A DNA stretch of 42,887 bases from Fusobacteriota bacterium (GTDB lineage Bacteria; Bacillota; TC1), in assembly GCA_022615965.1 (NCBI GenBank), contig JAKEGG010000013.1, positions 1 to 42,887 of the forward strand, in the 5' to 3' direction. How positions within the stretch are numbered: the stretch's first letter is position 1; each line of letters opens with the position of its first letter. This document shows positions 31,043 through 39,661 of this stretch, piece by piece. Below the pieces are notes generated by a model. The model searched no databases. It worked only from the letters and a program-made list of their open reading frames with translations, and was not told the DNA's origin. The translations under genes were made by a program, and so were the position numbers.

Positions 31043-31972
31043 TTAAGCCTTACCATTACAGCCTAAAACTTCAACGATTTTATGCTCGACAATTTCCTTT
31101 ATTGCTCCTCGGGCTGGGGCAAGATATTTTCTAGGATCAAAATTCCCAGGCTCAAGAGAAAGAGACTCTCTGATTTTAGCAGTCATAGCTAGTCTCAAGT
31201 CGGAATCTATATTGATTTTACAAACAGCCATAGAGGCTGCTTTACGAAGCATGTCCTCAGGGACACCCTTGGCCCCTGCCATACTGCCACCATACTTGTT
31301 GATCAGCTCTACATATTCAGGTACCACAGAAGAAGCACCATGAAGGACTATAGGGAAGCCTGGAAGTCTTTTGCCAACCTCTTCTAAGATATCGAATCTC
31401 AGCTTGGCTTCACCTTTAAACTTAAAGGCTCCATGGCTGGTGCCTATAGCTATAGCTAAAGAGTCTACTCCTGTTCTTTTAACAAACTCTTCAACTTCTT
31501 CAGGCCTGGTATAGCTGGCATCTGCTGCGCTTACATTGACCTCATCCTCAACTCCTGCCAGTCTACCTAGCTCACCCTCTACAGTAACATTTCTAGGATG
31601 GGCATAATCTACGACTTTCTTGGTCAGGGCAATATTATCTTCAAAAGATAAATGAGATCCATCGATCATAACTGAAGTAAAGCCTCCATCTATACAGGAT
31701 TTACATAACTCAAAGGAATCTCCATGATCAAGATGTAAAACTATTGGTAGATCAGTTTCGATGATAGCAGCTTCAACAAGCTTGATCAGATAGGTATGAT
31801 TAGCATACTTTCTGGCACCTGCTGAAACCTGAAGGATCAATGGGGCCTTTTGTTCTTTAGCGGCTTCGGTTATTCCCTGAACTATCTCCATATTATTAAC
31901 GTTAAAAGCTCCGATGGCATAACCACCTTCATAGGCTTTTTTAAACATTTCTTTAGAATTTACTAAAGGCAT
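31043..31972 (-). CDS. fba: Class II fructose-1,6-bisphosphate aldolase
   Basis: A zinc-dependent glycolytic aldolase that splits fructose-1,6-bisphosphate into DHAP and glyceraldehyde-3-phosphate. Marks are MPLVNSKEMFKKAYEGGYAI at the start, LHLDHGDSFE (zinc His), MIDGSHLSFEDN, and VLHGASSVV with the second zinc site. The ATG at 31972 is preceded by GGAGTG about 7 nt away; the frame is open to 32044 but the extra 24 residues do not match the family. The mature length is 309. It is the first gene of the fba-HAD-Nudix unit and has a long leader with its own hairpin. Confidence 0.93.
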   Translation of the reverse strand: MPLVNSKEMFKKAYEGGYAIGAFNVNNMEIVQGITEAAKEQKAPLILQVSAGARKYANHTYLIKLVEAAIIETDLPIVLHLDHGDSFELCKSCIDGGFTSVMIDGSHLSFEDNIALTKKVVDYAHPRNVTVEGELGRLAGVEDEVNVSAADASYTRPEEVEEFVKRTGVDSLAIAIGTSHGAFKFKGEAKLRFDILEEVGKRLPGFPIVLHGASSVVPEYVELINKYGGSMAGAKGVPEDMLRKAASMAVCKINIDSDLRLAMTAKIRESLSLEPGNFDPRKYLAPARGAIKEIVEHKIVEVLGCNGKA

Positions 31973-32055
31973 AAACAACACTCCAATCCATAATATTATT
32001 GAATATTCTTTATTAATTGTATCAAATATTCCATTAAAAAACAAAGCTGGAAAGT

Positions 32056-32087
32056 AAAAGGCTGCCTGAAAAATCAGACAGCCTTTT
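32056..32087 (-). terminator. Hairpin in the fba leader, terminator or attenuator
   Basis: AAAAGGCTG (32056-32064) pairs with CAGCCTTTT (32079-32087), then after one mismatch CTGA with TCAG, closing an AAAA loop. T4 tracts flank it on both strands. On the minus strand it lies about 85 nt before the fba start, so it would end a short transcript or attenuate fba. Confidence 0.65.
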
Positions 32088-32252
32088 AAAAATGAAAAAG
32101 AAAGTTTTATTAATATTTACCAAAGGTAAATAAGGTTATTAAATTTTATTATTTTACTTGAATATTTATCTTTAAAATGTTTTTCTTTTAAAATTTACCT
32201 CCTAAAAAATTATTCTTTTAATTTTCCTATGGTCATCACCTCCAAGTAATTT

Positions 32253-32281
32253 ATGATATTAGTATATGCCTTGAATGTGAA
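32253..32281 (-). promoter_or_regulatory. Minus-strand promoter upstream of fba
   Basis: TTCACA (32281-32276), a 17-bp spacer and TATCAT (32258-32253); each box is one base from consensus. Transcription would start near 32246, right at a GGAGGTGAT sequence, and reach fba after about 275 nt. Confidence 0.6.
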
Positions 32282-32365
32282 AACCAGGTGACGATAGAGG
32301 GGAAGATTGATGAAAGTTTCATATCGATAAATATAGATATATAACTATTCATAAATCATTAAATA

Positions 32366-32374
32366 TGTTATAAT
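32366..32374 (+). promoter_or_regulatory. Extended -10 promoter element for the 573-residue protein gene
   Basis: TG at 32366-32367 and TATAAT at 32369-32374 form an extended -10; no good -35. The start codon is 32 bp downstream. Confidence 0.6.
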
Positions 32375-32405
32375 TAGGGCAAATATTATATATGGAAGTG
32401 TTAAA

Positions 32406-34127
32406 ATGTTAATAAAAAATAATAGTGAATCATTAGAAAAGTACTCATCAGCTGTCAGCTTGTCTGATATGGAAATATTTATCTTTCCAGAGCTGATGTT
32501 TTCTTTGGTCTTAGCCAATATCATGTCACCTGTCATCTGGCAGTGGAAGGAAGACCCTTGGTTTAAAAACCTGGATAAAATGAACCTGAATAAAAGGATC
32601 CAGAGAATCAAACAATTTATTATGAATAAATATGATTTCAACCTTGATCTTGACACCTGGGGATTAACCACTAAAGAAAAGGAGTTGAACAGATTTAAAG
32701 ATTTTGTGGATTTGGATACCTTAAGACAAAGTAATGCCCTTTTTGGCTATGAAGGGGATAAGTACTATTTTGATATAGATATCCGCAGGCACTTTGGACT
32801 TGATAATTATACCTCGGAAACTATTCCCTACTGGAAAACTGAAACTATTGAAGCTATGAGCTCCTTTCATTTAAAAGAAGGCTACACAAAAGGGGCAGGA
32901 GAGTGTGTTTCTCTTTCTACCATGTACTATGCCGCCTTATTTATTTTGGGAGGAGTACCGTTAGAGGATATCTATATGATAGCTACTCCACTTCATTCTC
33001 AAAACTTTGTGGATCTAGGAGAAGGGGTCATTACTAATAATAGAAGAATAGTAACTAAAAACATGTGGTTCAATGGAACGGAAATATCCATGAAAGCCAG
33101 AAGGGCTATTGAAAATGAGCAGATCACCTTCGTAGCTAATAATAAAGGCTATATTCATAGAATATATCAGGAAGCCACAATGCCAGAAGAGGCATACCAA
33201 GGTTTTCAGGCAAAGCTGACCAGCTATCTGGAAACTAAAGTTGATTATGCGGCAATTACCAGCTTCCTAAGGGATTCAGCCTTAAGACAGTCCTGTTTTC
33301 AGTTTGAATTAGAAAAGTTTGGCAAAAAACACTATATCGAGGCAGAAAAGGCCTTTCCTTATGAGCATGGTAGTCCCTATCTGTTAGGCAGCAATACTCA
33401 AAACAAGCTATTAGAGGAAATAGATACTATGGAATATTACAGCAAGCCGATAGAGGGTAGAATCAATCTTAAGGATATTGAAGAAGCTTTTGTCAGCAGT
33501 GGTTTTAGTGTAGATGAGCTCATCAAGGATCATAATAAGATCAAAGACATAATCTTTCAGGGCTGTGAAAAAGTATCTTGTATTTTAGAAGAGCTGGTGG
33601 ATTTTTGTCAGACCAAGCCTCAGCTACCTGAAACAGAAGGTAAAAAGTGGCTGGTTACCGAGCCGATCGTTTTTGACAACAAGATGTCCAGGGAAGAAAT
33701 TATCAGTTATGTGGAAAAAAGAAGAAAAGATAGCGAAGTGGCTGATCTGGCCTTTTTAGCCTATAGGGAAATCAAAGGACCAGAATATTTAAAGGCCTTT
33801 TTAAAAGCTTCCTTTGAAAGGAATCCAGTAGCGATAGAGGTAACTGCTGAGATGAGCATTTCTGATGCCTATGCTTATCTTCTATCCTTAGGGGATAAGT
33901 CGATCTATAGTGAGAACAGGCTGGCTCAGCCTGACGAGGTTATTAATTTTAACACTGGCGATGGTTTGGAAAAAGCTATTGCCTTAGTGGATATAGGTAA
34001 AGGAAGAGGTCTTGAGTGTAGTCTGGAAACTAAAGATGGGCAGGCTCTGGTTAAATTTGGTAAGGCAGAGTATCTTTTTACAACCATTAAAAATGTTAAA
34101 ATCAAAAAAGCTGATTGTAGTATTTAA
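32406..34127 (+). CDS. Unrecognised 573-residue protein with a transglutaminase-like Cys/His pattern
   Basis: I do not recognise this family. The protein is soluble, with no signal peptide or membrane helix. In the middle, GAGECVSLSTMYYAALFILGG (read from about residue 161) followed by IYMIATPLHSQNFVDLGEG resembles the Cys helix and His strand of transglutaminase-like/cysteine-protease folds; an Asn/Asp third residue is not certain. The last third is helical and then becomes beta-rich. The next gene starts 9 bp downstream and encodes a molybdopterin-binding-domain protein, so the two are probably one operon; whether this protein acts on molybdenum enzymes is open. GGAAGTG lies about 5 nt before the ATG. 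Confidence 0.75.
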   Translation: MLIKNNSESLEKYSSAVSLSDMEIFIFPELMFSLVLANIMSPVIWQWKEDPWFKNLDKMNLNKRIQRIKQFIMNKYDFNLDLDTWGLTTKEKELNRFKDFVDLDTLRQSNALFGYEGDKYYFDIDIRRHFGLDNYTSETIPYWKTETIEAMSSFHLKEGYTKGAGECVSLSTMYYAALFILGGVPLEDIYMIATPLHSQNFVDLGEGVITNNRRIVTKNMWFNGTEISMKARRAIENEQITFVANNKGYIHRIYQEATMPEEAYQGFQAKLTSYLETKVDYAAITSFLRDSALRQSCFQFELEKFGKKHYIEAEKAFPYEHGSPYLLGSNTQNKLLEEIDTMEYYSKPIEGRINLKDIEEAFVSSGFSVDELIKDHNKIKDIIFQGCEKVSCILEELVDFCQTKPQLPETEGKKWLVTEPIVFDNKMSREEIISYVEKRRKDSEVADLAFLAYREIKGPEYLKAFLKASFERNPVAIEVTAEMSISDAYAYLLSLGDKSIYSENRLAQPDEVINFNTGDGLEKAIALVDIGKGRGLECSLETKDGQALVKFGKAEYLFTTIKNVKIKKADCSI

Positions 34128-34136
34128 GGAGATAAG

Positions 34137-35111
34137 ATGAAAGTAATAGCAATAGAAGAAGCTGTTGGCAAGAAAATCGGCTATGAGCTTACAGGTATTA
34201 TTCCTGGAAAAAAGGAGAATATCACCTATTTAAAAGGCTATGTTATCAAGGAAGATGATATTTTGATCCTGAAAAATATGGGCAAGTATCATATCAATAT
34301 ATTAGAGGATCAAGCTGGAATGTTACATGAAAATGATGGGGCCAGGATCCTAGGAGCAAAGCTTTGTGGTCAAGGTATCAAGATAACAGAGCCTAAGGAA
34401 GGGAAAGTCCAGGGACTAGCTGAATATCAAGGTGTAGTTATAAGTGATGTTGAGAGTATCATGAAGATCAATTTAACTGATGGTCTTAAATTTGCTACAA
34501 AGAAAAGTTATTCTATTGTTGCACCTGGAGACCGGGTTGCTGTGGCTAGCATCACACCTTTAGAGATAGAGGAACAAGTATTAACAGGAGCTATAGCTGG
34601 GATAACTGAACCGATAATAAAGGTATTGCCAGTAATCAAGCAAAAAATAGCCTTGATCACTACAGGTACAGAGGTTTATGAAGGTAGGATCAAGGATGCT
34701 TTTCTACCTTTTTTACAAAGCAAGCTAGAGCCTTATGGCTATGAAGATTTAAAGCAGATCATCGTACCAGATGATTTAGATAAGATAACTGTAGCTATTG
34801 ATGATTTATTAGCCCAAGGCTTTGAGATGATTTTTTTAACCGGAGGAATGTCTGTAGATGCTGATGATTTTACCCTTAGGGCAGTTAAAGAATATGAAGG
34901 TATGGAAGTAGTGATCTATGGTTCACCTGTTCTTCCTGGAGCGATGTTTTTAGCCGCCTATCATGATAAACAGATTCCTTTTATTGGCCTGCCTGCTGGC
35001 TTGCTTAGAGGTGGCAGATCTATATTAGATCTGATACTCCCTTTGTTATTGGTCAGACAAAGGCTGACTAAAGAGTTTATAGCCGGGCTTGGCGATGGTG
35101 GAATTGCCTAG
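34137..35111 (+). CDS. Molybdopterin-binding-domain protein (MoaB/Mog/MoeA-like)
   Basis: A 324-residue cytoplasmic protein. The C-terminal half has the molybdopterin-binding fold signature: ALITTGTEVYEG (about 180), IFLTGGMSVDADDFT (about 235), GSPVLPGAMFLAAY and IGLPAGLLRGG. The N-terminal half (residues 1-160) is not the usual MoeA region and resembles stand-alone clostridial molybdopterin-binding proteins found near xanthine-dehydrogenase-type and selenium-dependent hydroxylase genes. A role in cofactor handling or sensing is likely, but no partner enzyme is in the window. AAGGAG precedes the ATG. It converges on the next gene with a 4-bp overlap. Confidence 0.82.
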   Translation: MKVIAIEEAVGKKIGYELTGIIPGKKENITYLKGYVIKEDDILILKNMGKYHINILEDQAGMLHENDGARILGAKLCGQGIKITEPKEGKVQGLAEYQGVVISDVESIMKINLTDGLKFATKKSYSIVAPGDRVAVASITPLEIEEQVLTGAIAGITEPIIKVLPVIKQKIALITTGTEVYEGRIKDAFLPFLQSKLEPYGYEDLKQIIVPDDLDKITVAIDDLLAQGFEMIFLTGGMSVDADDFTLRAVKEYEGMEVVIYGSPVLPGAMFLAAYHDKQIPFIGLPAGLLRGGRSILDLILPLLLVRQRLTKEFIAGLGDGGIA

Positions 35112-35845
35112 GCCTGGAAATTTCGCAAAAGCAGTTTAGCAGTTTTTTTATCGACCTTATTAATAAATATCATGGGAATTGAAAAGCCAAGGCTTTTTAA
35201 TTCCTTTTTTATTCTACCAGGAATACGATAGGCTACTAAAATCAGATTTTCCAGTTTATCTTCATTATTCCTCAACCAGCCTATTTCAGTAAAATCACCT
35301 CTGATAAAAAGATAATATTTACCAGGATAGGTGATTTGTATAAGCTCCTTAGCCTCAAGCCTGGCAAGATATACTGGATTTCTGCTTTTTGCTGTGACTT
35401 TTTGTAAATCAACTAGAGCAGGATGTTGAGTAAGATAATATATTCTGATTTTTTCCTTTGCTAAATAAAAATCCTCAGCAGTCTTTGGGATCTGGTCACC
35501 ATTTAACAGGTGGCTTTTTTTTGTTTTCCTGGCTTTTAAGTACTGATTGAAATAGCTGGAAAAGCTTCTTTGGAAGTGTAGGAAGTTAAGGTTGCTGTAG
35601 ATGAATATATTTGGTTCATAGCTCATGTATTCTTCCTTTCCTGCTGAGATAATAATCAAATTATCTGGAATATCCTTCAGATAATTTAAAGAGTTTCCCA
35701 GATCTTCTTTAAGACAATAGATAACGATTTGTCTTCCTGATAATTGAAAATCCTCCTTGATTTTTAAGTCATAGCCTAATAACTGTAGGGCTTTGGTGAT
35801 CTTTTCCTTCATTTCGTTTGAGCCTAAATAGTAGATTTGGTCCAT
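35108..35845 (-). CDS. Unrecognised protein divergent from the Tad locus
   Basis: A 245-residue soluble protein with no recognised family. The N-terminal 100 residues alternate short strands and helices (IYYLGSNEMKEKITKALQLL, then QIVIYCLKEDLGN and NLIIISAGKEE), which looks like a receiver or Rossmann-type half. The C-terminal half is Lys-rich (about 105-245) and includes LIQITYPGKYYLFIRGDFTEIG. Start at 35845 with GGGAGGT directly upstream. It is transcribed away from the CpaE-like gene and may share a control region of 113 bp with it. A regulatory or assembly role for the pilus is possible by position only. Confidence 0.6.
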   Translation of the reverse strand: MDQIYYLGSNEMKEKITKALQLLGYDLKIKEDFQLSGRQIVIYCLKEDLGNSLNYLKDIPDNLIIISAGKEEYMSYEPNIFIYSNLNFLHFQRSFSSYFNQYLKARKTKKSHLLNGDQIPKTAEDFYLAKEKIRIYYLTQHPALVDLQKVTAKSRNPVYLARLEAKELIQITYPGKYYLFIRGDFTEIGWLRNNEDKLENLILVAYRIPGRIKKELKSLGFSIPMIFINKVDKKTAKLLLRNFQA

Positions 35846-35958
35846 TTTTACCTCCCAGTTGGTCTTTGATTTTAGTATAGGTGTATTTTGTAAAAATTTG
35901 GTTAATGAACAGGATAATTTTAACAGAGGTTGAAATTATTTTTAGAGGTGAGAGCAAG

Positions 35959-36846
35959 GTGATCAATATAGGTATATTCAACAAGGAAGACAGGGTCCTT
36001 AAAATTATTGGAGAGGAGCTGATCAAGGAGCATTACAAGGATCTTAATTTTTTTTTCATAACGGAGGATAAATATCTTAAGGGAGATTATATAGTTGCCT
36101 TTAAAGAAGATGCTCCATTCGTTAAGGAGGGTCAAGGTATTTTTCTTTCAGAGTCGATTGGCGACAAAGATGCTATCTTCTTTTATCAGGGCAAGGAGGT
36201 GATCAAGGAAGAAATTTTAAGGAGGATAGGGAGGGATGTCAATATCAAGGAGCAACTTAAGTTGATTGGAGTAGAAAATCTGATAAAACCATATAATAGT
36301 ACTATTTTCTCCTATTATCTGGCTGAATATCTAAGCTCTTTTAAAGCAAAGGTTTGCTGGCTGTCCTTAAACTGCTATTTCCCTTTTGAATATTTTTTTC
36401 CCATGGAAGGTTCTGGCTTAACTAAAGCAAAATACTATTGGCAGAATAAGGAAGAGTTGAACAATAGGCTGGTCAAGTCTCACAGAGATTTCTATTATCT
36501 GGAAAATGATCTCTATCCAGAGGATCTAGAAAATACCAGTTTAGAATTTTATCTGGCTTTGAAAGATTTTTTGAAAGACCTGAACTTCGATTATCTGGTT
36601 TTGGATAGTTATCCAATATGTTTAAAGCCTGAGCTTGATTATCAGCTAGTTTTAAAGACTGCAGTCAATGGACTGGAGGAGAGGATCTGGCAGGAAAGAA
36701 GGAATGATGCAGGAAAAAGCATACTGGTAGAAGGTGGTGATATCAATTATGGCAGCTTTTACAGTCTGAAGAAAAACCGCTTGAGCTTTAATTATCAAAA
36801 TGAGGAGCATTTATTGTGGAAAGGAATATTAAAAACTCAATTTTAA
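35959..36846 (+). CDS. Degenerate CpaE/MinD-like protein of the Tad pilus locus
   Basis: A 295-residue protein starting at GTG 35959, set by AGAGGTGA 8 nt upstream; the frame is open to 35881 but without a start signal. Residues 1-100 resemble the receiver-like part of CpaE. In the ATPase half, VCWLSLNCYFPFEYFFPMEG and LDFLVLDSYP-like text (FDYLVLDSYPICL, about 235) are recognisable. The P-loop that should precede them (GGxGKTT) is replaced by KPYNSTIFSYYLAEYL, so nucleotide binding is probably lost. CpaE helps place or assemble Tad pili. The cpaF gene overlaps its end by 31 bp. Confidence 0.6.
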   Translation: MINIGIFNKEDRVLKIIGEELIKEHYKDLNFFFITEDKYLKGDYIVAFKEDAPFVKEGQGIFLSESIGDKDAIFFYQGKEVIKEEILRRIGRDVNIKEQLKLIGVENLIKPYNSTIFSYYLAEYLSSFKAKVCWLSLNCYFPFEYFFPMEGSGLTKAKYYWQNKEELNNRLVKSHRDFYYLENDLYPEDLENTSLEFYLALKDFLKDLNFDYLVLDSYPICLKPELDYQLVLKTAVNGLEERIWQERRNDAGKSILVEGGDINYGSFYSLKKNRLSFNYQNEEHLLWKGILKTQF

Positions 36847-37985
36847 GTGAGTTGAAGGATAGCTTGAATATTTATTCAAAAGAAGAAATAAGGGAACTGA
36901 TCATAGACAGGGTCCTTAGTGGAACCAGAAACCTGAAGCTGGAGCTTAAAGATAAAAACAAGCTGATCAATGAGATTTATGATGATATTTGCGGCTATGG
37001 CCTGATCGAAGGCTTTCTTAAAGACCCAGAGGTTTCAGAAATAATGATCAATGGAGGTGATAATATTTTTTATGAAAAAAGTGGTTATATCTGAAAGCTA
37101 GAAAGGGCTTTTGAAGAAAAAGAACAGCTGGAAAACATCCTTCAGACCATGGTAAGCAAGATAAATCGTCAGGTAAACCAGGCGAATCCAATAGTAGATG
37201 TCAGATTGGAAGATGGCTCAAGGGTAAATATAGTCGTTCCACCTGTTGCAATCGATGGTCCGGTGATCACTATCAGAAAGTTCAGACAGGAATTTTTACA
37301 AATGGAGGATCTTCTCATGGAAGATTCTTTAAGCCTTGAAGCTGTAGATTTTTTAAAGGTGCTGGTAGAGGCCCGCTATAATCTGTTTGTTAGTGGAGGG
37401 ACTAGTTCTGGCAAGACAACCTTTCTGAATTTATTGGCAGGATTTATACCTGAGGAAGAAAGGTTGATAACTATAGAGGATTCTGCGGAACTAAAGATAA
37501 ATCATCCTAATCTCGTTAGGTTGGAAATGAGAAATAGTAATGTTGAAGGCTTGAAGGATATTTCTATCAGAGACCTGATCAAAACTTCTTTAAGAATGAG
37601 GCCTGACAGAATAATCGTAGGTGAAGTAAGAGGTGGTGAAGCCTTTGATATGTTGACGGCTATGAACACTGGTCATGATGGTTCTATGTCTACAGGACAC
37701 GCTAATAGTGGCGAGGATATGTTGCTTAGATTGATCACCATGGTGGTGGTAGGGAATAATTTAAAGGAAGAGGTTGCTGTTAATCTGATCAGATCCAGCA
37801 TAGACTATATAATTCATCTAAGTCGTTATAAGGGCAAGCGTTTTTTATCAGGAATTTATGAAATCCATAAAGATGAAAGAGAACTAAAGCTTAAGTCGAT
37901 ATTTATCAGAGGAAAGGAGAATAAGCTTGTTAAGGTTGGTGATATCAGTAATAGAAAAAAGCTGGATAGTCATAAAAAGAGTTGA
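36816..37985 (+). pseudogene. cpaF: CpaF/TadA pilus ATPase interrupted by one in-frame TGA
   Basis: This is the secretion ATPase that drives Tad pilus assembly. A GTG start at 36816 follows GAGGAG by 8 nt. The frame runs to TGA at 37092-37094 (after YEKSGYI) and continues in the same frame with KLERAFEEKEQLENI, exactly the next part of CpaF, to 37985. The downstream part has all core motifs: GGTSSGKTTFLNLLAG (Walker A), RPDRIIVGEVRGGEAFDML (Walker B) and STGHANS. The only in-frame restart, ATG 37149, has no ribosome site. So it is either a nonsense-mutated gene, a recoded or read-through TGA, or a sequence error. All other genes here use TGA as an ordinary stop. Confidence 0.85.
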
Positions 37986-38694
37986 GAGAAAAACCTATTT
38001 ACTTTTACTGGCAATTTATCTAGGGGCCTTTGGGTATCTTTATTTGCTGTTTAATAAAATAGGGTTGGCTTTTATCCTGGCTTTTCTTTCCTTGTTTTTT
38101 CTGCCCTATATTAATAAGGAGCTTAAATTAAAAAGGAAGAATCGGATCGTTTTGGAATTTCAGGATTTTATCTATATTTTTATCAGTAATTTAAAAGCTG
38201 GAAAATCTATTGATAATAGTCTGGCTGCTGCCAGGTTCAGTCTTGAAAAAATATTTTTTCAGGATTCTTTGTTGTCAAAGGAGTTGGAGCGAATAATGTA
38301 TTTGAATAGCATTGGTATCCCTTATGAAAAAAGCTTCTATGCCCTGGAGGAAAAGCTGGCTACAGGCTTTTTTAAAGATTTTGGCCAGATTATAGCCATA
38401 GCCAGAGATAAAGGGGGAGGCTATCTAGGGGTACTGGTGGAAACCAGCAATGTATTAAGTGGCAAGCTTGAGGTTGAGAGGGAAATAGAGACTCTTTTAG
38501 CAAAACAGAATATGGAGGTCAAGATTTTAAGAGTAATACCCCTTATCCTATTGATGGCTTTAAGATTTCTTTATCCAGAGATGATTGCTTTTCTGTCAGG
38601 TAGCGTCCTGGGTGTCATTGCTTTTTTAGCTGTTTCCTTGCTGATGGTTGCAGCTATATATGTTAGCAACAAGCTGATGGAGGTAGTTTGGTGA
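37927..38694 (+). CDS. tadB: Tad pilus inner-membrane platform protein TadB
   Basis: A 255-residue membrane protein of the type II secretion F family. Two hydrophobic helices near the N-terminus (about 25-62) and two at the C-terminus (about 203-248) flank a cytoplasmic helical domain (SNLKAGKSIDNSLAAARFSLE). It starts at TTG 37927 with AAGGAGA 6 nt upstream, overlapping the end of cpaF by 59 bp. With TadC it forms the platform on which the CpaF ATPase acts. The intact frame after a damaged cpaF suggests that damage is recent, or that cpaF is still expressed. Confidence 0.82.
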   Translation: MLRLVISVIEKSWIVIKRVERKTYLLLLAIYLGAFGYLYLLFNKIGLAFILAFLSLFFLPYINKELKLKRKNRIVLEFQDFIYIFISNLKAGKSIDNSLAAARFSLEKIFFQDSLLSKELERIMYLNSIGIPYEKSFYALEEKLATGFFKDFGQIIAIARDKGGGYLGVLVETSNVLSGKLEVEREIETLLAKQNMEVKILRVIPLILLMALRFLYPEMIAFLSGSVLGVIAFLAVSLLMVAAIYVSNKLMEVVW

Positions 38695-39464
38695 TCATCT
38701 ATCTGTTAATGGGACTTTATCTGATATCAGTGGTTAAAAGATTGGAGTTAAGGTTTGTGTCAGGCTTAAAGTTCAAGCTTCCTTTAAGCTTTAAGGAAAG
38801 AGAGGTAGTTAAATGTTTTTCTGGTACCAGAAACCTGGAACAGACTTTAGCTGATTATAGGAACAGAGTATTGACTAATCTGATAATACTGCTGCCTTTA
38901 GCTAGCTATATTTTAATATTTAAAAATTCCTTTTTAGTTTTGCTGGTTCCACTATTTTTATGGGGCTATATGTATGAGTATTTAAGGATCAAAAAGGTAG
39001 TGGATAAAAGAAGAATTGAATTTTTCAAATCCTATCCAGTATTTCTTAATTCTTTAAAGCTATATTTACAAGCTGGTCTATCTTTGGAGAATAGTCTTGA
39101 ACTCTATTTTAAGGAAGGCTCAGGTGGTTATTATGTAAGTCTTTTAAAAGAATATCTGGTTAAGGTTCAATTAGGACATAGGCGTAGAGAGGTACTGACT
39201 GATTTGATCAGCTTAAGCAGGGAAAGGGTTTTTATTGGTTTGCTAAACTATTTTATTCATTTTATAGAGCTAGGTGGTACTGATTTAGGCTATCTGGATC
39301 AGCTGATAACAGAGGCCTGGAAATTAAAAAAGGAAACCATAAGAAAGCTGGCTGAGGAGGCTTCTGCTAAGATGGTCATACCTATGATGATGATTTTTAT
39401 AGGAGTTATCATTCTGGTTGTAGTACCTAGTGTTTCAGCTTTAGGTAAAATGGCATTTTTTTAG
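38691..39464 (+). CDS. tadC: Tad pilus inner-membrane platform protein TadC
   Basis: A second F-family platform protein, 257 residues from GTG 38691 (GGAGG at 7 nt; its GTG overlaps the TGA of tadB as GTGA). Membrane helices lie at about 62-96 and 226-252, with the cytoplasmic domain between (FLNSLKLYLQAGLSLENSLE). The C-terminus MVIPMMMIFIGVIILVVVPSV is typical of TadC. Confidence 0.82.
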   Translation: MIIYLLMGLYLISVVKRLELRFVSGLKFKLPLSFKEREVVKCFSGTRNLEQTLADYRNRVLTNLIILLPLASYILIFKNSFLVLLVPLFLWGYMYEYLRIKKVVDKRRIEFFKSYPVFLNSLKLYLQAGLSLENSLELYFKEGSGGYYVSLLKEYLVKVQLGHRRREVLTDLISLSRERVFIGLLNYFIHFIELGGTDLGYLDQLITEAWKLKKETIRKLAEEASAKMVIPMMMIFIGVIILVVVPSVSALGKMAFF

Positions 39465-39475
39465 GAGGTGTTTTG

Positions 39476-39661
39476 ATGTGGGAAAAATTAATGAAGAAAA
39501 ACAGGGGTATTGAGACCATTGAAGTGGTTATTATCCTGGTGATTTTGGTAGCTATTGGCTTTGCCTTCAGGAATGTAATAACTGGTTGGTATAATCATTT
39601 GGTTGATGGAGTGGAAACTCAGGTTTTCAGCTCTCCTGGCAGCATACCTAATGGCCAGTAG
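39476..39661 (+). CDS. Flp1-type class IVb pilin
   Basis: A 61-residue prepilin. The leader ends in NRG, followed by IETIE, so a prepilin peptidase would cut after Gly and leave the conserved Glu at +5. The hydrophobic helix VVIILVILVAIGFAF follows, then a short tail. This fits the Flp1-like pilins of clostridial Tad loci. The ATG at 39476 has AGGAGGTG about 5 nt upstream. No prepilin peptidase (CpaA) is in the window, so it must be supplied from elsewhere. Confidence 0.82.
   Translation: MWEKLMKKNRGIETIEVVIILVILVAIGFAFRNVITGWYNHLVDGVETQVFSSPGSIPNGQ

Larger units (their letters stand above)
31973..32405 (-). other. 433-bp gene-free interval: fba leader with promoter, hairpin and orphan ribosome sites
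   Basis: No convincing gene is seen. On the minus strand the interval holds a promoter (32281-32253), two strong ribosome-binding sequences without a usual start codon at proper spacing (GGAGGTGAT at 32243 and AGGAGG at 32203), a terminator-like hairpin (32087-32056) and then the fba ribosome site. The first ribosome site is followed by an eight-codon frame (M-T-I-G-K-L-K-E) from 32236, with the site too close for efficient use. The interval could hold a small RNA or an attenuated leader. Confidence 0.5.

Noticed and set aside
37092-37112. Bacterial SECIS element making the cpaF TGA a selenocysteine codon
   Set aside because: The hairpin is only about 6 bp with a G-T pair and begins at the TGA itself, and CpaF has no known redox residue there. 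Kept only as a remote option in the finding.
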